Source: QVMG01 sp032073245
GTDB lineage: Bacteria; Bacteroidota; Bacteroidia; Bacteroidales; Tannerellaceae
Assembly: GCA_032073245.1 (NCBI GenBank)
Contig: DAMANX010000003.1
Span: forward strand, 124,001-188,000
Length of the DNA stretch: 64,000 nt
Reading direction: 5' to 3'
Part shown: positions 51,812 to 59,816 of the stretch, in pieces
How the letters are laid out: the number at the start of each line of letters is the position of its first letter
Numbering within the stretch: the stretch's first letter is position 1
Position numbers and translations under genes: made by a program
The notes under the pieces: model-generated
Seen by the model: only the letters and a program-made list of their open reading frames with translations
The model's database searches: none
What the model was told of the DNA's origin: nothing

Positions 51812-51887
51812 GATTCAAATACGAATTACGATTTGGATATAATATATTTCATTCGTAATTGAATCAACTTGGTCAAAGCCCAAGTTG
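51812..51887. terminator. Inverted repeats between porZ and nadA
   Basis: An imperfect inverted repeat based on ATACGAATTACGA/TTCGTAATTGAATC (51812-51865) is followed by CAACTTGG/CCAAGTTG (51865-51887, 8-bp stem, loop of 7), which overlaps the nadA stop. The first repeat belongs to the same family as those at 57746 and 62376. Confidence 0.55.
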
Positions 51888-52856
51888 TTCAGATATTTCC
51901 AACATTCGTTTTATAGGGAGAACCGCTTTCTTTTGTACCTCTTTATCAACATGTATTTCAGGCAATTCATATTTCAGGCAGTTATATAACTTTTCCATTG
52001 TATTTAAGCGCATATAAACACATTCGTTACAGGCACAAGTACTATCATTGGGAGGAGCCGGAATAAATTCTTTATTTGGGCTCTGTCTACACATCTCGTG
52101 AATAACACCACTTTCCGTCGCTACAATGAATTGTTTCTTATCAGACTGTGTTGTGTATCGAATAAGGGCTGCAGTTGAACCTACGAAGTCTGACACCTCA
52201 ATAATAGGTTGTTTGCACTCAGGATGGGTTATAATTTCAGCCTCCGGATAAATAGCCTTTAATTCAAGTATTTTTTCAAGTGAAAATTTTTCATGTACAT
52301 GACAGGCGCCATCCCAAAGAAGCATGTTACGTCCGGTTATACTATTTATATAATTACCTAAATTACGATCCGGACCAAATATAATTTTAGTATCTGTCGG
52401 AAAACTATCGACTATTTGTTTTGCGTTTGTAGATGTTACTACAACATCTGTTACTGCTTTTACAGCAGCTGTAGTGTTTACATAAGAAATAACAGTATGA
52501 TCAGGATGTTCTTTTACAAAAGCTTCAAACTCTACAGCCGGACAACTATCAGCCAGAGAACAACCAGCATTCAGATCAGGTACTAAAACTTTTTTATCTG
52601 GACTTAATATTTTCGCTGTTTCACCCATAAAATGAACACCACAAAGAACAATTATGTCTGCATCCGTTTTTGATGCCCATTGTGCTAATGCTAAACTATC
52701 CCCAACAAAATCTGCTATATCCTGTATATCACTTGTCTGATAATAATGTGCCAGAATAATAGCATTCTTTTTTTTTCGTAAAGTATCAATTGCTTCTTTT
52801 AGATTAATATTTACAGGAACAGGAATGTTCACATATCCGATTGACTGACTATCCAT
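51873..52856 (-). CDS. nadA: Quinolinate synthase
   Basis: A 327-aa [4Fe-4S] enzyme condensing iminoaspartate with dihydroxyacetone phosphate to quinolinate (NAD synthesis). NAIILAHYYQTSDIQDIADF is near residue 32, VLCGVHFMGETAKILSPDK near 75, VTSTNAKQIVDSF near 140, DGACHVHEKFS near 185 and CACNECVYMRLN near 283. Conserved Cys of the cluster are in the CGVHFMGE, DGACHVH and CACNEC segments. The partner gene nadB is 10 kb downstream on the same strand, an unusual separation for a pair often adjacent. Confidence 0.96.
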   Translation of the reverse strand: MDSQSIGYVNIPVPVNINLKEAIDTLRKKKNAIILAHYYQTSDIQDIADFVGDSLALAQWASKTDADIIVLCGVHFMGETAKILSPDKKVLVPDLNAGCSLADSCPAVEFEAFVKEHPDHTVISYVNTTAAVKAVTDVVVTSTNAKQIVDSFPTDTKIIFGPDRNLGNYINSITGRNMLLWDGACHVHEKFSLEKILELKAIYPEAEIITHPECKQPIIEVSDFVGSTAALIRYTTQSDKKQFIVATESGVIHEMCRQSPNKEFIPAPPNDSTCACNECVYMRLNTMEKLYNCLKYELPEIHVDKEVQKKAVLPIKRMLEISEQLGL

Positions 52857-52896
52857 ATTATAAAAACTTTAAACTTCTATACTTCTATATTTGATA

Positions 52897-52904
52897 CAAA
52901 GATA
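52897..52904 (-). promoter_or_regulatory. Promoter -7 element of nadA
   Basis: The minus strand reads TATCTTTG, a full TAnnTTTG match 41 nt before ATG 52856. Confidence 0.5.
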
Positions 52905-52993
52905 AGAACAAAATCTTTCTATAGATAGTTTCTCGGGCTTCATAGCCATAATAGTTCCCAACATAAAATTGATCTGATTAAAGTCTAAATGAG

Positions 52994-53395
52994 TTATCAA
53001 CGATTCATATTAATATTATTATTTCTTTAAATTAAAAAATAAAAAATGTAGATAATAATAGACTGTTGAAATGGTTTATAGTTTCTTAGAAGAAAGGTTG
53101 CTGAAATAGTTATCAAAATCTTATATACTATTTCTTTACATAATATCAACACTTTCTCTGATTGTATCTATCTGTGTTTTATGACTATATAAATGTTATC
53201 AACATATAGTTAATATATATAAGTGTAAAAAACTATTTATCCTATTTACTCTCTAAAGCTGTGTATTTCTCTTGTTGATAGGTACGGATAAAAATACAAT
53301 ACTTTATAGTTGTTAATAGTAAATAAGATAGGTATAGTTAAAAATATCATATATACAAGAATAAGTTTTTATTTTCTGTTCACTAGTTATCCATA
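52994..53395. other. AT-rich region with DnaA-box-like cluster (oriC candidate)
   Basis: The 598-bp gap 52857-53454 has no credible gene. Within it TTATCAACA occurs perfectly at 53196-53204. Words with at most one mismatch to it are at 52994 (TTATCAACG), 53110 (TTATCAAAA), 53143 (ATATCAACA) and 53273 (reverse, TGTTGATAG). TTATCCATA at 53387 is one base off TTATCCACA. Runs of A/T separate them. The rest of the gap shows only the two flanking promoters. Confidence 0.4.
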
Positions 53396-53425
53396 TCTTT
53401 TCAACCATGTATTGACAATATTATT

Positions 53426-53433
53426 TACTTTTG
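53426..53433 (+). promoter_or_regulatory. Promoter -7 element of the SpoU-type methyltransferase gene
   Basis: TACTTTTG, a full TAnnTTTG match 22 nt before ATG 53455. Confidence 0.5.
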
Positions 53434-53454
53434 TTTTCCTAAAAATAATATCCT

Positions 53455-53985
53455 ATGCGTAAGTGGAAAATTACTGAATTGAACAGATTAACTCCCGAAG
53501 CTTTTAAAGAAAGTAAAAAAATACCTTTAATAGTAGTTTTAGATCATGTAAGAAGCTTACATAATGTTGGTTCGGTATTTCGCACATCAGATGCATTTCG
53601 AATAGAGGCAGTTTATTTATGTGGTATAACGGCTTGTCCTCCACATGCAGAAATTCATAAGACAGCTTTAGGTGCTGAGGATACTGTTGTGTGGGAGTAT
53701 TTTAAAGATACATTGGAGGCTGTTGATAAGTTGAAAACAAAAGGTTACTGTGTATATGCTATTGAACAAGCAGAAGGTAGTACTATGTTAGATAAGCTAT
53801 TGTTAGACAGTAATAAAAAATATGCTGTTATATTAGGAAACGAAGTAAAGGGAGTTCAGCAAATTGTTGTTGATAACTGTGATAAATGTATTGAAATACC
53901 TCAATATGGAACAAAACATTCTTTAAACGTTTCTGTAACTGCTGGGATTGTAATATGGGATTTTTTCAAGCAATTATCAGATTAA
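53455..53985 (+). CDS. TrmH/SpoU-family RNA 2'-O-methyltransferase
   Basis: A 176-aa SPOUT-fold enzyme using S-adenosylmethionine. Motif 1 is LDHVRSLHNVGSVFRTSDAF near residue 30. Motif 2 is AVILGNEVKGVQQIVV near 122, and motif 3 is CIEIPQYGTKHSLNVSVTAG near 143, forming the trefoil-knot cofactor site. It lacks the N-terminal substrate-binding domain of RlmB, so the target (tRNA or rRNA) is not predictable. It overlaps the DUF4294 gene tail to tail by 9 nt. Confidence 0.92.
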   Translation: MRKWKITELNRLTPEAFKESKKIPLIVVLDHVRSLHNVGSVFRTSDAFRIEAVYLCGITACPPHAEIHKTALGAEDTVVWEYFKDTLEAVDKLKTKGYCVYAIEQAEGSTMLDKLLLDSNKKYAVILGNEVKGVQQIVVDNCDKCIEIPQYGTKHSLNVSVTAGIVIWDFFKQLSD

Positions 53986-54579
53986 ACCTCTTTCTACCAA
54001 AACAACTACTCGTTCAGTCATTTTATCTTTTCCGGCCGGATCATAATCCGATTTTAAACTAGCTCCGAACATACCTGCAAAAAAGTTCCAGAAACCAGCT
54101 CTAAAACTTCCTAGGTATGCTTTTAAAAGATTATAACTGGATTGATTACATTCTCTGTCAATTAGTTTAATAAGTAATTTACCTTGAGAGAAAGTTAGTT
54201 TTTTAAGTTCCGGTTTATATTGTTTAAAAATATCTTTTTCCATTAATTTCAAATGTTCTTGACGTGCTTTATCATCGGGAAGAGTTTCCATATACTCATA
54301 AGTTTCAATCAATACATCATAAACCATCTTTGCATAAGGCAGAGTACGTTTCACGTCTCTTACTAATTTAGTATAAGCAACCTTTTCTTTATTATTCTTA
54401 AATTTGATTTCAGGATATACTATTACCTCTTTGAGTGAAACCACAGCTATCGTATCATTTCCTTCAAGAGTAGCACGTTGATAACCCTCAGGTAATATAT
54501 TCGTTATAATAGTTTGTGCCTTTGCAAACAGTGGGCTAATAACGAACAAAAAGATTATATATACTTTTAAGTATTTCAT
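53977..54579 (-). CDS. DUF4294 family protein
   Basis: A 200-aa exported protein with a signal peptide (to about FAKAQ, residue 22). The DUF4294 body has IAVVSLKEVIVYPEIKFKNN and a helical DVKRTLPYAKMVYDVLIETY, and ends FFAGMFGASLKSDYDPAG. The family is restricted to Bacteroidota and has no known function. The start is ATG 54579 rather than the TTG three bases upstream, and a -7 element is 23 nt before it. Its 3' end lies inside the methyltransferase's last codons. Confidence 0.87.
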   Translation of the reverse strand: MKYLKVYIIFLFVISPLFAKAQTIITNILPEGYQRATLEGNDTIAVVSLKEVIVYPEIKFKNNKEKVAYTKLVRDVKRTLPYAKMVYDVLIETYEYMETLPDDKARQEHLKLMEKDIFKQYKPELKKLTFSQGKLLIKLIDRECNQSSYNLLKAYLGSFRAGFWNFFAGMFGASLKSDYDPAGKDKMTERVVVLVERGLI

Positions 54580-54601
54580 CAACTACAAAAATAATTCAAT
54601 T

Positions 54602-54609
54602 CAAAGATA
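54602..54609 (-). promoter_or_regulatory. Promoter -7 element of the DUF4294 gene
   Basis: The minus strand reads TATCTTTG, a full TAnnTTTG match. Confidence 0.45.
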
Positions 54610-54698
54610 ATTCCTATATTCTTTACACTCTTTGACTATTAAGATATGGAATTAAACAAATTATGTATCAAAGAGTTGCTTTATTAATAATCTTTTTA

Positions 54699-54706
54699 TA
54701 TGTTTG
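54699..54706 (+). promoter_or_regulatory. Possible -7 element of the outer-membrane gene pair
   Basis: TATGTTTG is a full TAnnTTTG match, but it lies 163 nt before ATG 54869, so a long leader or a nearer promoter must be assumed. Nothing else is visible in this 286-bp gap. Confidence 0.3.
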
Positions 54707-54868
54707 TCTGATTGATTAACCTAAAATATCTATACTATGAAACAGAGGAATTAAATATCTTTTCCATAGATCCAATTCAACATTAACTTAGTATTAACTA
54801 TTCCTTTATATATGGAGTAGATTCAAATTAGTGTAAATAAGGTATACAATTATAAACCAGTACTTAAC

Positions 54869-55684
54869 ATGAAAAAAACCAAGATATTAATAACTACTTT
54901 TGTATTACTAATAAATAATTATGTATATAGCACTGATAATCTTCGTCTACCGGATATACGTAGCATAAGTACCGGAGGAAATGGAGTAACTCAAACATCT
55001 TTTTATAATCCTTCTCTAATAGCTTTAACAGAGTTAAATTCCATTCAGTTACATTATTATAATAAATATGGTTTAAAAGAATTGGGTACGGTAAACGGGT
55101 GTTTTATATATTCGAATGATTTTTTACCTGTTGCCTTACATATTTCTTCTTTTGGTTATGATTCTTATCGACAAAGCATGGTGCGTTTGTCATTTGCAAA
55201 ACGATTGAATCAATACTGGACATTGGGATTAGCCGTCCATTATTCTATACTACAAACTGAATTGTATGAAGAAGAACCTGCACGTATATCTACTGATATT
55301 GGTATTACTTATTCTCCTATTGATAAGTTGTTGATAGGATTGTTAATTATAAATACACCATCTATTTCAATTAAGAAGGAAATAACTGATAAAGAATGTT
55401 TTGGAGGATATATTCTACAAACAGGTTTTCAATGGGAAATTATTAACAGTTTGTTAATAATAGGTACTATCGGTACTGAAAAAGAATATTCTGTAACGGG
55501 TAGTTTTGGAATAGAATATACAGTTTTTAATTCTTTCCATATACGGGGTGGAGCTCAGTTAAAACCTCTACTACCTTCTTTTGGTCTTGGATATGATTTT
55601 TCCAGCTTTTCATTAGATGTGGCTTCTGTATTTCATCCTGTATTAGGAGTAAGTACAGGAGTAGGTTTATGTTTTACCTTTTGA
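54869..55684 (+). CDS. Outer-membrane beta-barrel protein, PorV/FadL-like
   Basis: A 271-aa protein with signal peptide (MKKTKILITTFVLLINNYVY). The GGNGVTQTSFYNPSLIAL motif resembles the glycine-rich N-terminal segment with xNPA/S that FadL/PorV-type barrels insert into their lumen. Alternating strands follow to the terminal aromatic STGVGLCFTF. It lies 13 nt before the helix-hairpin-helix barrel gene and is clearly co-transcribed with it. A role in transport or in stabilising its partner is likely; it is too short for PorV proper. Confidence 0.8.
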   Translation: MKKTKILITTFVLLINNYVYSTDNLRLPDIRSISTGGNGVTQTSFYNPSLIALTELNSIQLHYYNKYGLKELGTVNGCFIYSNDFLPVALHISSFGYDSYRQSMVRLSFAKRLNQYWTLGLAVHYSILQTELYEEEPARISTDIGITYSPIDKLLIGLLIINTPSISIKKEITDKECFGGYILQTGFQWEIINSLLIIGTIGTEKEYSVTGSFGIEYTVFNSFHIRGGAQLKPLLPSFGLGYDFSSFSLDVASVFHPVLGVSTGVGLCFTF

Positions 55685-55697
55685 TACTATATGACCT

Positions 55698-57746
55698 ATG
55701 AAAAAATATATCATATTATTTACTTCTTTTTTATGGATAAGTACCTTTTATTCTTTTTCTCAAACTTCGGATAGATGGGTGGAATATATAGATGAATTGG
55801 CACAGGAAACTGAGAATACTGAAATGATTGAAGCTTTATATACTGAATTATCTTATTTTACAGAACACCCATTTGATATAAATAAGGTAGAAAGGGATGA
55901 TTTAAGAAAATTACCATTCCTATCAGATAGACAAATAGAGAGTATAATAAAATACAGAGAACAATATGGGAATATGGTCTCATTGTATGAATTAAAGAAT
56001 ATTGAAGAACTCGATTTTCAAACGATATCATTATTATTACCATTTGTTGCAGTAAATGATGAAGTGGTTGATAACCTTCCTTTAAATGTTCATAATCTGT
56101 TGAAATATGGAAAGAATGAACTGGTTATCAGATATGATAAAGGTTTTCAACAAAAGGAAGGTTATCGTTCTCAGCCGGATAGTATATTGGAAGAATATCC
56201 TAATCGAAAATACCTGGGAGAGCCCTATTATAATTCCTTACGCTATTCTTATTCTTTTGATAATAGATTACAGGCGGGTTTGACGGCTGAAAAAGATGCA
56301 GGTGAACCTTTTTGGAATAAACATCATAAAGGCTATGATTATTATTCATTCTATTTTTTTCTGAAAGATTTAGGCAAGTTGAAAAGTATGGCTTTAGGAG
56401 ATTATAAAGTTTCTTTTGGACAAGGATTAGTAATCAGTAATGATTTCACACCAAGTCGGAGTTCTATTGTTGCACAAGCAGAGAGAAGGACTTATGGTTT
56501 CCGCCGGCACTTTTCAACCAATGAGATAGATTATTTTCGGGGAGCTGCAGCAACTTTAGCTTTTGATAAAATAGAAGTCAGTCTTTTTTATTCTTATCGT
56601 AAAATGGATGCTAAAGTAGATAACAATTCATTTACGTCCATCCAGACAAGTGGACTTCACAGATTAGTTAGTGAAAGAGAAAGATTGCGAACAGTTCCTA
56701 TGCAAACTATCGGTGGAAATGTACGATATGCTTCTCCTAACTTATGTATTGGTATAACAGCCCTCTCCCACTCTTTTGGTGATTATGAAATGCAACCTGA
56801 CCCTAAACCCTATAACTTATATTATTTTCGTGGAACTCAGAATATGAATATAAGTGTTGATTATCTGGTTAAGAAGAGACAAATAAAAATATATGGCGAA
56901 ACCGCTTTATCTAAAAACGGAGCTTTAGCCACTCTGAATGCAATGCAATTGACACCTGTTTCTTATATCTCTTTTTTATTGTTACATCGTTATTATAGTC
57001 GTCGTTATCAAGCCTATTTTGGAAATGCCTTCTCGCAAAGTAGTTCAGTACAAAATGAACAAGGTATGTATATGGGATTTCAATGTGTTCCTTTTCCTTA
57101 TTGGAAATTCTCACTTTTTGCCGATTGGTTTCGTTTTCCCTGGTTAAAGTATGGTATTGATGCCCCTTCGTCAGGCAAAGAATATATGGCACAAGTAGAT
57201 TATACTTATAGTTCTTCTTTTTCAGCTTATATTCGGTATAAGTATAAACAAAAAGAAAAAAATATAACAGGAGAAGATATTTCAAATGTAATATTACCTT
57301 ATGATCAACAGCGGTTAAGATTACAATTTATATATAATTTATCATCTTCTTTTCTATGTAGAACATCTATAGATGGGGTTTTATATACAGAAGAAAATAA
57401 AGAAAATAGTAAAGGATATATGCTGGCACAAAGTATAGCCTGGAAACCAAAATCTTTACCTGTACAAGCAGATATTTATACTGCCTTTTTTCATACGGAT
57501 GATTATAGTACACGGGTAAGTTCTTATGAAAAGAATTTATTGTATGCCTTTTATATGCCTTCTTTTTATGGAAAAGGAGTAAGACTTGCAGCAACTTTAC
57601 GATGGGATATTCTGGAGCAGCTTACTTTATCTTCCAAAATAGGATATACGCATTATAGGGATAGAGATACTATAGGCACTGGCTTAGAAGAAATAGAAGG
57701 CTCTGATAAAACAGATTTATATGTTCAATTGAGATGGAAGTTTTGA
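55698..57746 (+). CDS. Helix-hairpin-helix domain outer-membrane protein
   Basis: A 682-aa exported protein (signal peptide to about FSQT, residue 22). Residues about 45-115 form a ComEA-type helix-hairpin-helix pair (PFDINKVERDDLRKLPFLSD, SIIKYREQYGNMVSLYELKN). The remaining 560 residues are alternating strands with many aromatic residues, ending in WKF, as in a large outer-membrane barrel. HhH motifs usually touch DNA backbone; placing one in front of a barrel suggests DNA contact at the cell surface or periplasm, but a protein-binding role is possible. It is co-transcribed with the small barrel upstream. Confidence 0.85.
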   Translation: MKKYIILFTSFLWISTFYSFSQTSDRWVEYIDELAQETENTEMIEALYTELSYFTEHPFDINKVERDDLRKLPFLSDRQIESIIKYREQYGNMVSLYELKNIEELDFQTISLLLPFVAVNDEVVDNLPLNVHNLLKYGKNELVIRYDKGFQQKEGYRSQPDSILEEYPNRKYLGEPYYNSLRYSYSFDNRLQAGLTAEKDAGEPFWNKHHKGYDYYSFYFFLKDLGKLKSMALGDYKVSFGQGLVISNDFTPSRSSIVAQAERRTYGFRRHFSTNEIDYFRGAAATLAFDKIEVSLFYSYRKMDAKVDNNSFTSIQTSGLHRLVSERERLRTVPMQTIGGNVRYASPNLCIGITALSHSFGDYEMQPDPKPYNLYYFRGTQNMNISVDYLVKKRQIKIYGETALSKNGALATLNAMQLTPVSYISFLLLHRYYSRRYQAYFGNAFSQSSSVQNEQGMYMGFQCVPFPYWKFSLFADWFRFPWLKYGIDAPSSGKEYMAQVDYTYSSSFSAYIRYKYKQKEKNITGEDISNVILPYDQQRLRLQFIYNLSSSFLCRTSIDGVLYTEENKENSKGYMLAQSIAWKPKSLPVQADIYTAFFHTDDYSTRVSSYEKNLLYAFYMPSFYGKGVRLAATLRWDILEQLTLSSKIGYTHYRDRDTIGTGLEEIEGSDKTDLYVQLRWKF

Positions 57747-57885
57747 TCAATTACGAATTAAAAATTACGAATTACGAATTGAAGAATAAAATATAAGGGG
57801 GAAATTTTCCAAGATTATTCTTAACTTTGAATTGGCTAAGGCTGATCTCTCATTCGTAATTCGTAATTTTTAATTCGTAATTGAT
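57746..57885. repeat. 140-bp element with perfect 34-bp inverted ends
   Basis: The arms 57746-57779 and 57852-57885 are exact reverse complements made of AATTACGAATTA-type words. They flank 72 bp. The left arm touches the upstream stop codon, and the right arm ends 5 bp before the radical SAM ATG. Confidence 0.85.
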
Positions 57886-57889
57886 ATTT

Positions 57890-58669
57890 ATGTCAACAAT
57901 CCTTTTCGATAAAATAATATTTGGTCCTATACATAGTCGCCGGTTAGGTGTTTCTTTAGGTGTAAATCTATTACCTGCAGATGGTAAACTCTGTTCTTTT
58001 AATTGTATTTATTGTGAATGTGGTTTAAATGAGGATCGACGTACTCGTAGTAAGATGCCAACCCGGGAAGAAGTCAAAAAGGCATTGGAAAGCAAATTAC
58101 TGGAAATGCAATCAGAAAATATTTGTCCGGATGTGATTACGTTTGCCGGTAATGGAGAGCCTACTCTTAATCCTGACTTTGGGACAATTATAGATGATAC
58201 AATAGAAGTAAGAGACCGGCTTTGCCCCCAATCAAAGATAGCTGTGCTTTCAAATGCAACCATGTTACATAAACAAGAAGTATTTGATGCACTTAACAAG
58301 ATTGAAGATAATATACTTAAACTTGATTCAGTATTAGATAGTCGTATCAGGCAATTGGATGTTCCCAATTCTCCTTCTTTTAACTTTGTTGGCTTACTTG
58401 AGCAATTAAAGCGTTTCCATGGAAATGTTATCATACAAACAATGTTTCTTCGTGGTGAAAACAACGGTGAATCCGTCGATAACACCACTGAAGAAGAAAT
58501 TGCTGGCTGGATTGAAGCTCTTAAACAAATACGTCCTAAGCAAGTAATGATTTATACCATAGATAGAGAAACGCCTATCCATTCCCTTCGGAAAGTATCC
58601 AAAGAAGATATGGAAATCATAGCAGATCGTGCGCGTGCAGAGGGTTTTGAAGTCAGCGTTTCTGCTTAA
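57890..58669 (+). CDS. Radical SAM protein
   Basis: A 259-aa enzyme with CSFNCIYC near residue 35, a CxxxCxxC motif binding the [4Fe-4S] cluster that cleaves S-adenosylmethionine. FGPIHSRRLGVSLGVNLLPA precedes it, and ITFAGNGEPTLNPDFGTII near 80 is the GGE-like motif. The layout resembles Fe-S oxidoreductase/Wyosine-like members, but the substrate cannot be told. ATG 57890 is preferred to the TTG at 57881, which lies in the inverted repeat. There is little room for a promoter other than within that repeat. Confidence 0.9.
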   Translation: MSTILFDKIIFGPIHSRRLGVSLGVNLLPADGKLCSFNCIYCECGLNEDRRTRSKMPTREEVKKALESKLLEMQSENICPDVITFAGNGEPTLNPDFGTIIDDTIEVRDRLCPQSKIAVLSNATMLHKQEVFDALNKIEDNILKLDSVLDSRIRQLDVPNSPSFNFVGLLEQLKRFHGNVIIQTMFLRGENNGESVDNTTEEEIAGWIEALKQIRPKQVMIYTIDRETPIHSLRKVSKEDMEIIADRARAEGFEVSVSA

Positions 58670-58676
58670 TAAACTA

Positions 58677-59780
58677 TTACAATTTGATGTAAATCTGCTT
58701 TTTATAAAGAAAATATCCAGGTATCCAATTTATAAAAACAAAGAATAATGCCCACGCAAGTGACCCTCCATAATCACCTAGTAATGGACTAAATACTTGT
58801 GTATACATATAGGATGAAAAACCAATTCTACTGAATAAAGTAGCTAATAGAGCTGCCTGTACATACAAATAAAGAGGGTTTATACCAAAAGATTCAAAGA
58901 ATAAAGTCCAACTCTTTTTTCCATTGATATCAATAATCCAGATTAATAAAGCAAGAAATAAAGATCCCATCCCACAAGTAGTTAGGACAAAAGTACTACT
59001 CCATATTTTCTTATTAATCGGACATCCATAGTTAAATAATAGACCGGCAAAAAGTAGTATTGTTCCGAATATGAAAAGTTTACGTAAAATAAGATCATTA
59101 TCTTTTTTACTATCCATTATCATTTTACCTGCAAAGAAACCAAGTAATACATGAGCTACACTTCCAATTGTACTTATTATACCTTCCGGTTCAAAAGCTA
59201 TACGTGTTCCATCAGCCATCGTATCTCTATACATGTGAGATGCGCCTAATATTGCACGGTCAACAACAGCGATGATGTTATCTTCAGATAATACCGTACT
59301 ACCGGTAAAACCTATTAAAGCCCAATAACCAGCTAAGATACCTCCGGCAACATATAACAAATATTTATGATTTACAGCTAATCCGATTAAAGAACCAATT
59401 CCATAAGCAAGTGCCAATCGTTGCATTACTCCCAGAATACGTAAGTTTTCAAAAGCCAATGGGTTTTTACTTAAAAGAAGGTTAAACAAGTTTAATCCTA
59501 ATCCTACCAGGAAAATTAATATAGTTCTTTTTAAAACTTTCCATGCACTTTCTTTTGTGAGTTTTAAATTATATTTCCGGAGAGAAAAGAACATAGATAC
59601 CCCCATGATAAACATAAAAAAAGGAAATACAAGGTCAGTAGGAGTTAATCCATCCCAGGTAGCATGACGTAAAGGTGCATATACATATTTCCATGAACCG
59701 GGATTATTTACCATAATCATACCGGCAATTGTTATTCCCCGCATTACATCGAGGGAAAGTAGTCTTCCTGTTGGTTTCAT
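58677..59780 (-). CDS. DUF5009/HGSNAT-like membrane acyltransferase
   Basis: A 367-aa protein with about 10 membrane helices. It begins GRLLSLDVMRGITIAGMIMV and NNPGSWKYVYAPLRHATWDG, with a conserved Asp and the His/Asp-containing loops of heparan-alpha-glucosaminide N-acetyltransferase-like proteins (NagX). It probably acetylates sugars across the inner membrane with acetyl-CoA. It follows the SulP gene by 36 nt on the same strand, so they form an operon. The acceptor is unknown. Confidence 0.88.
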   Translation of the reverse strand: MKPTGRLLSLDVMRGITIAGMIMVNNPGSWKYVYAPLRHATWDGLTPTDLVFPFFMFIMGVSMFFSLRKYNLKLTKESAWKVLKRTILIFLVGLGLNLFNLLLSKNPLAFENLRILGVMQRLALAYGIGSLIGLAVNHKYLLYVAGGILAGYWALIGFTGSTVLSEDNIIAVVDRAILGASHMYRDTMADGTRIAFEPEGIISTIGSVAHVLLGFFAGKMIMDSKKDNDLILRKLFIFGTILLFAGLLFNYGCPINKKIWSSTFVLTTCGMGSLFLALLIWIIDINGKKSWTLFFESFGINPLYLYVQAALLATLFSRIGFSSYMYTQVFSPLLGDYGGSLAWALFFVFINWIPGYFLYKKQIYIKL

Positions 59781-59816
59781 AAGTAGTAGGGTATTAATAG
59801 TTATAGTATTTTTATG

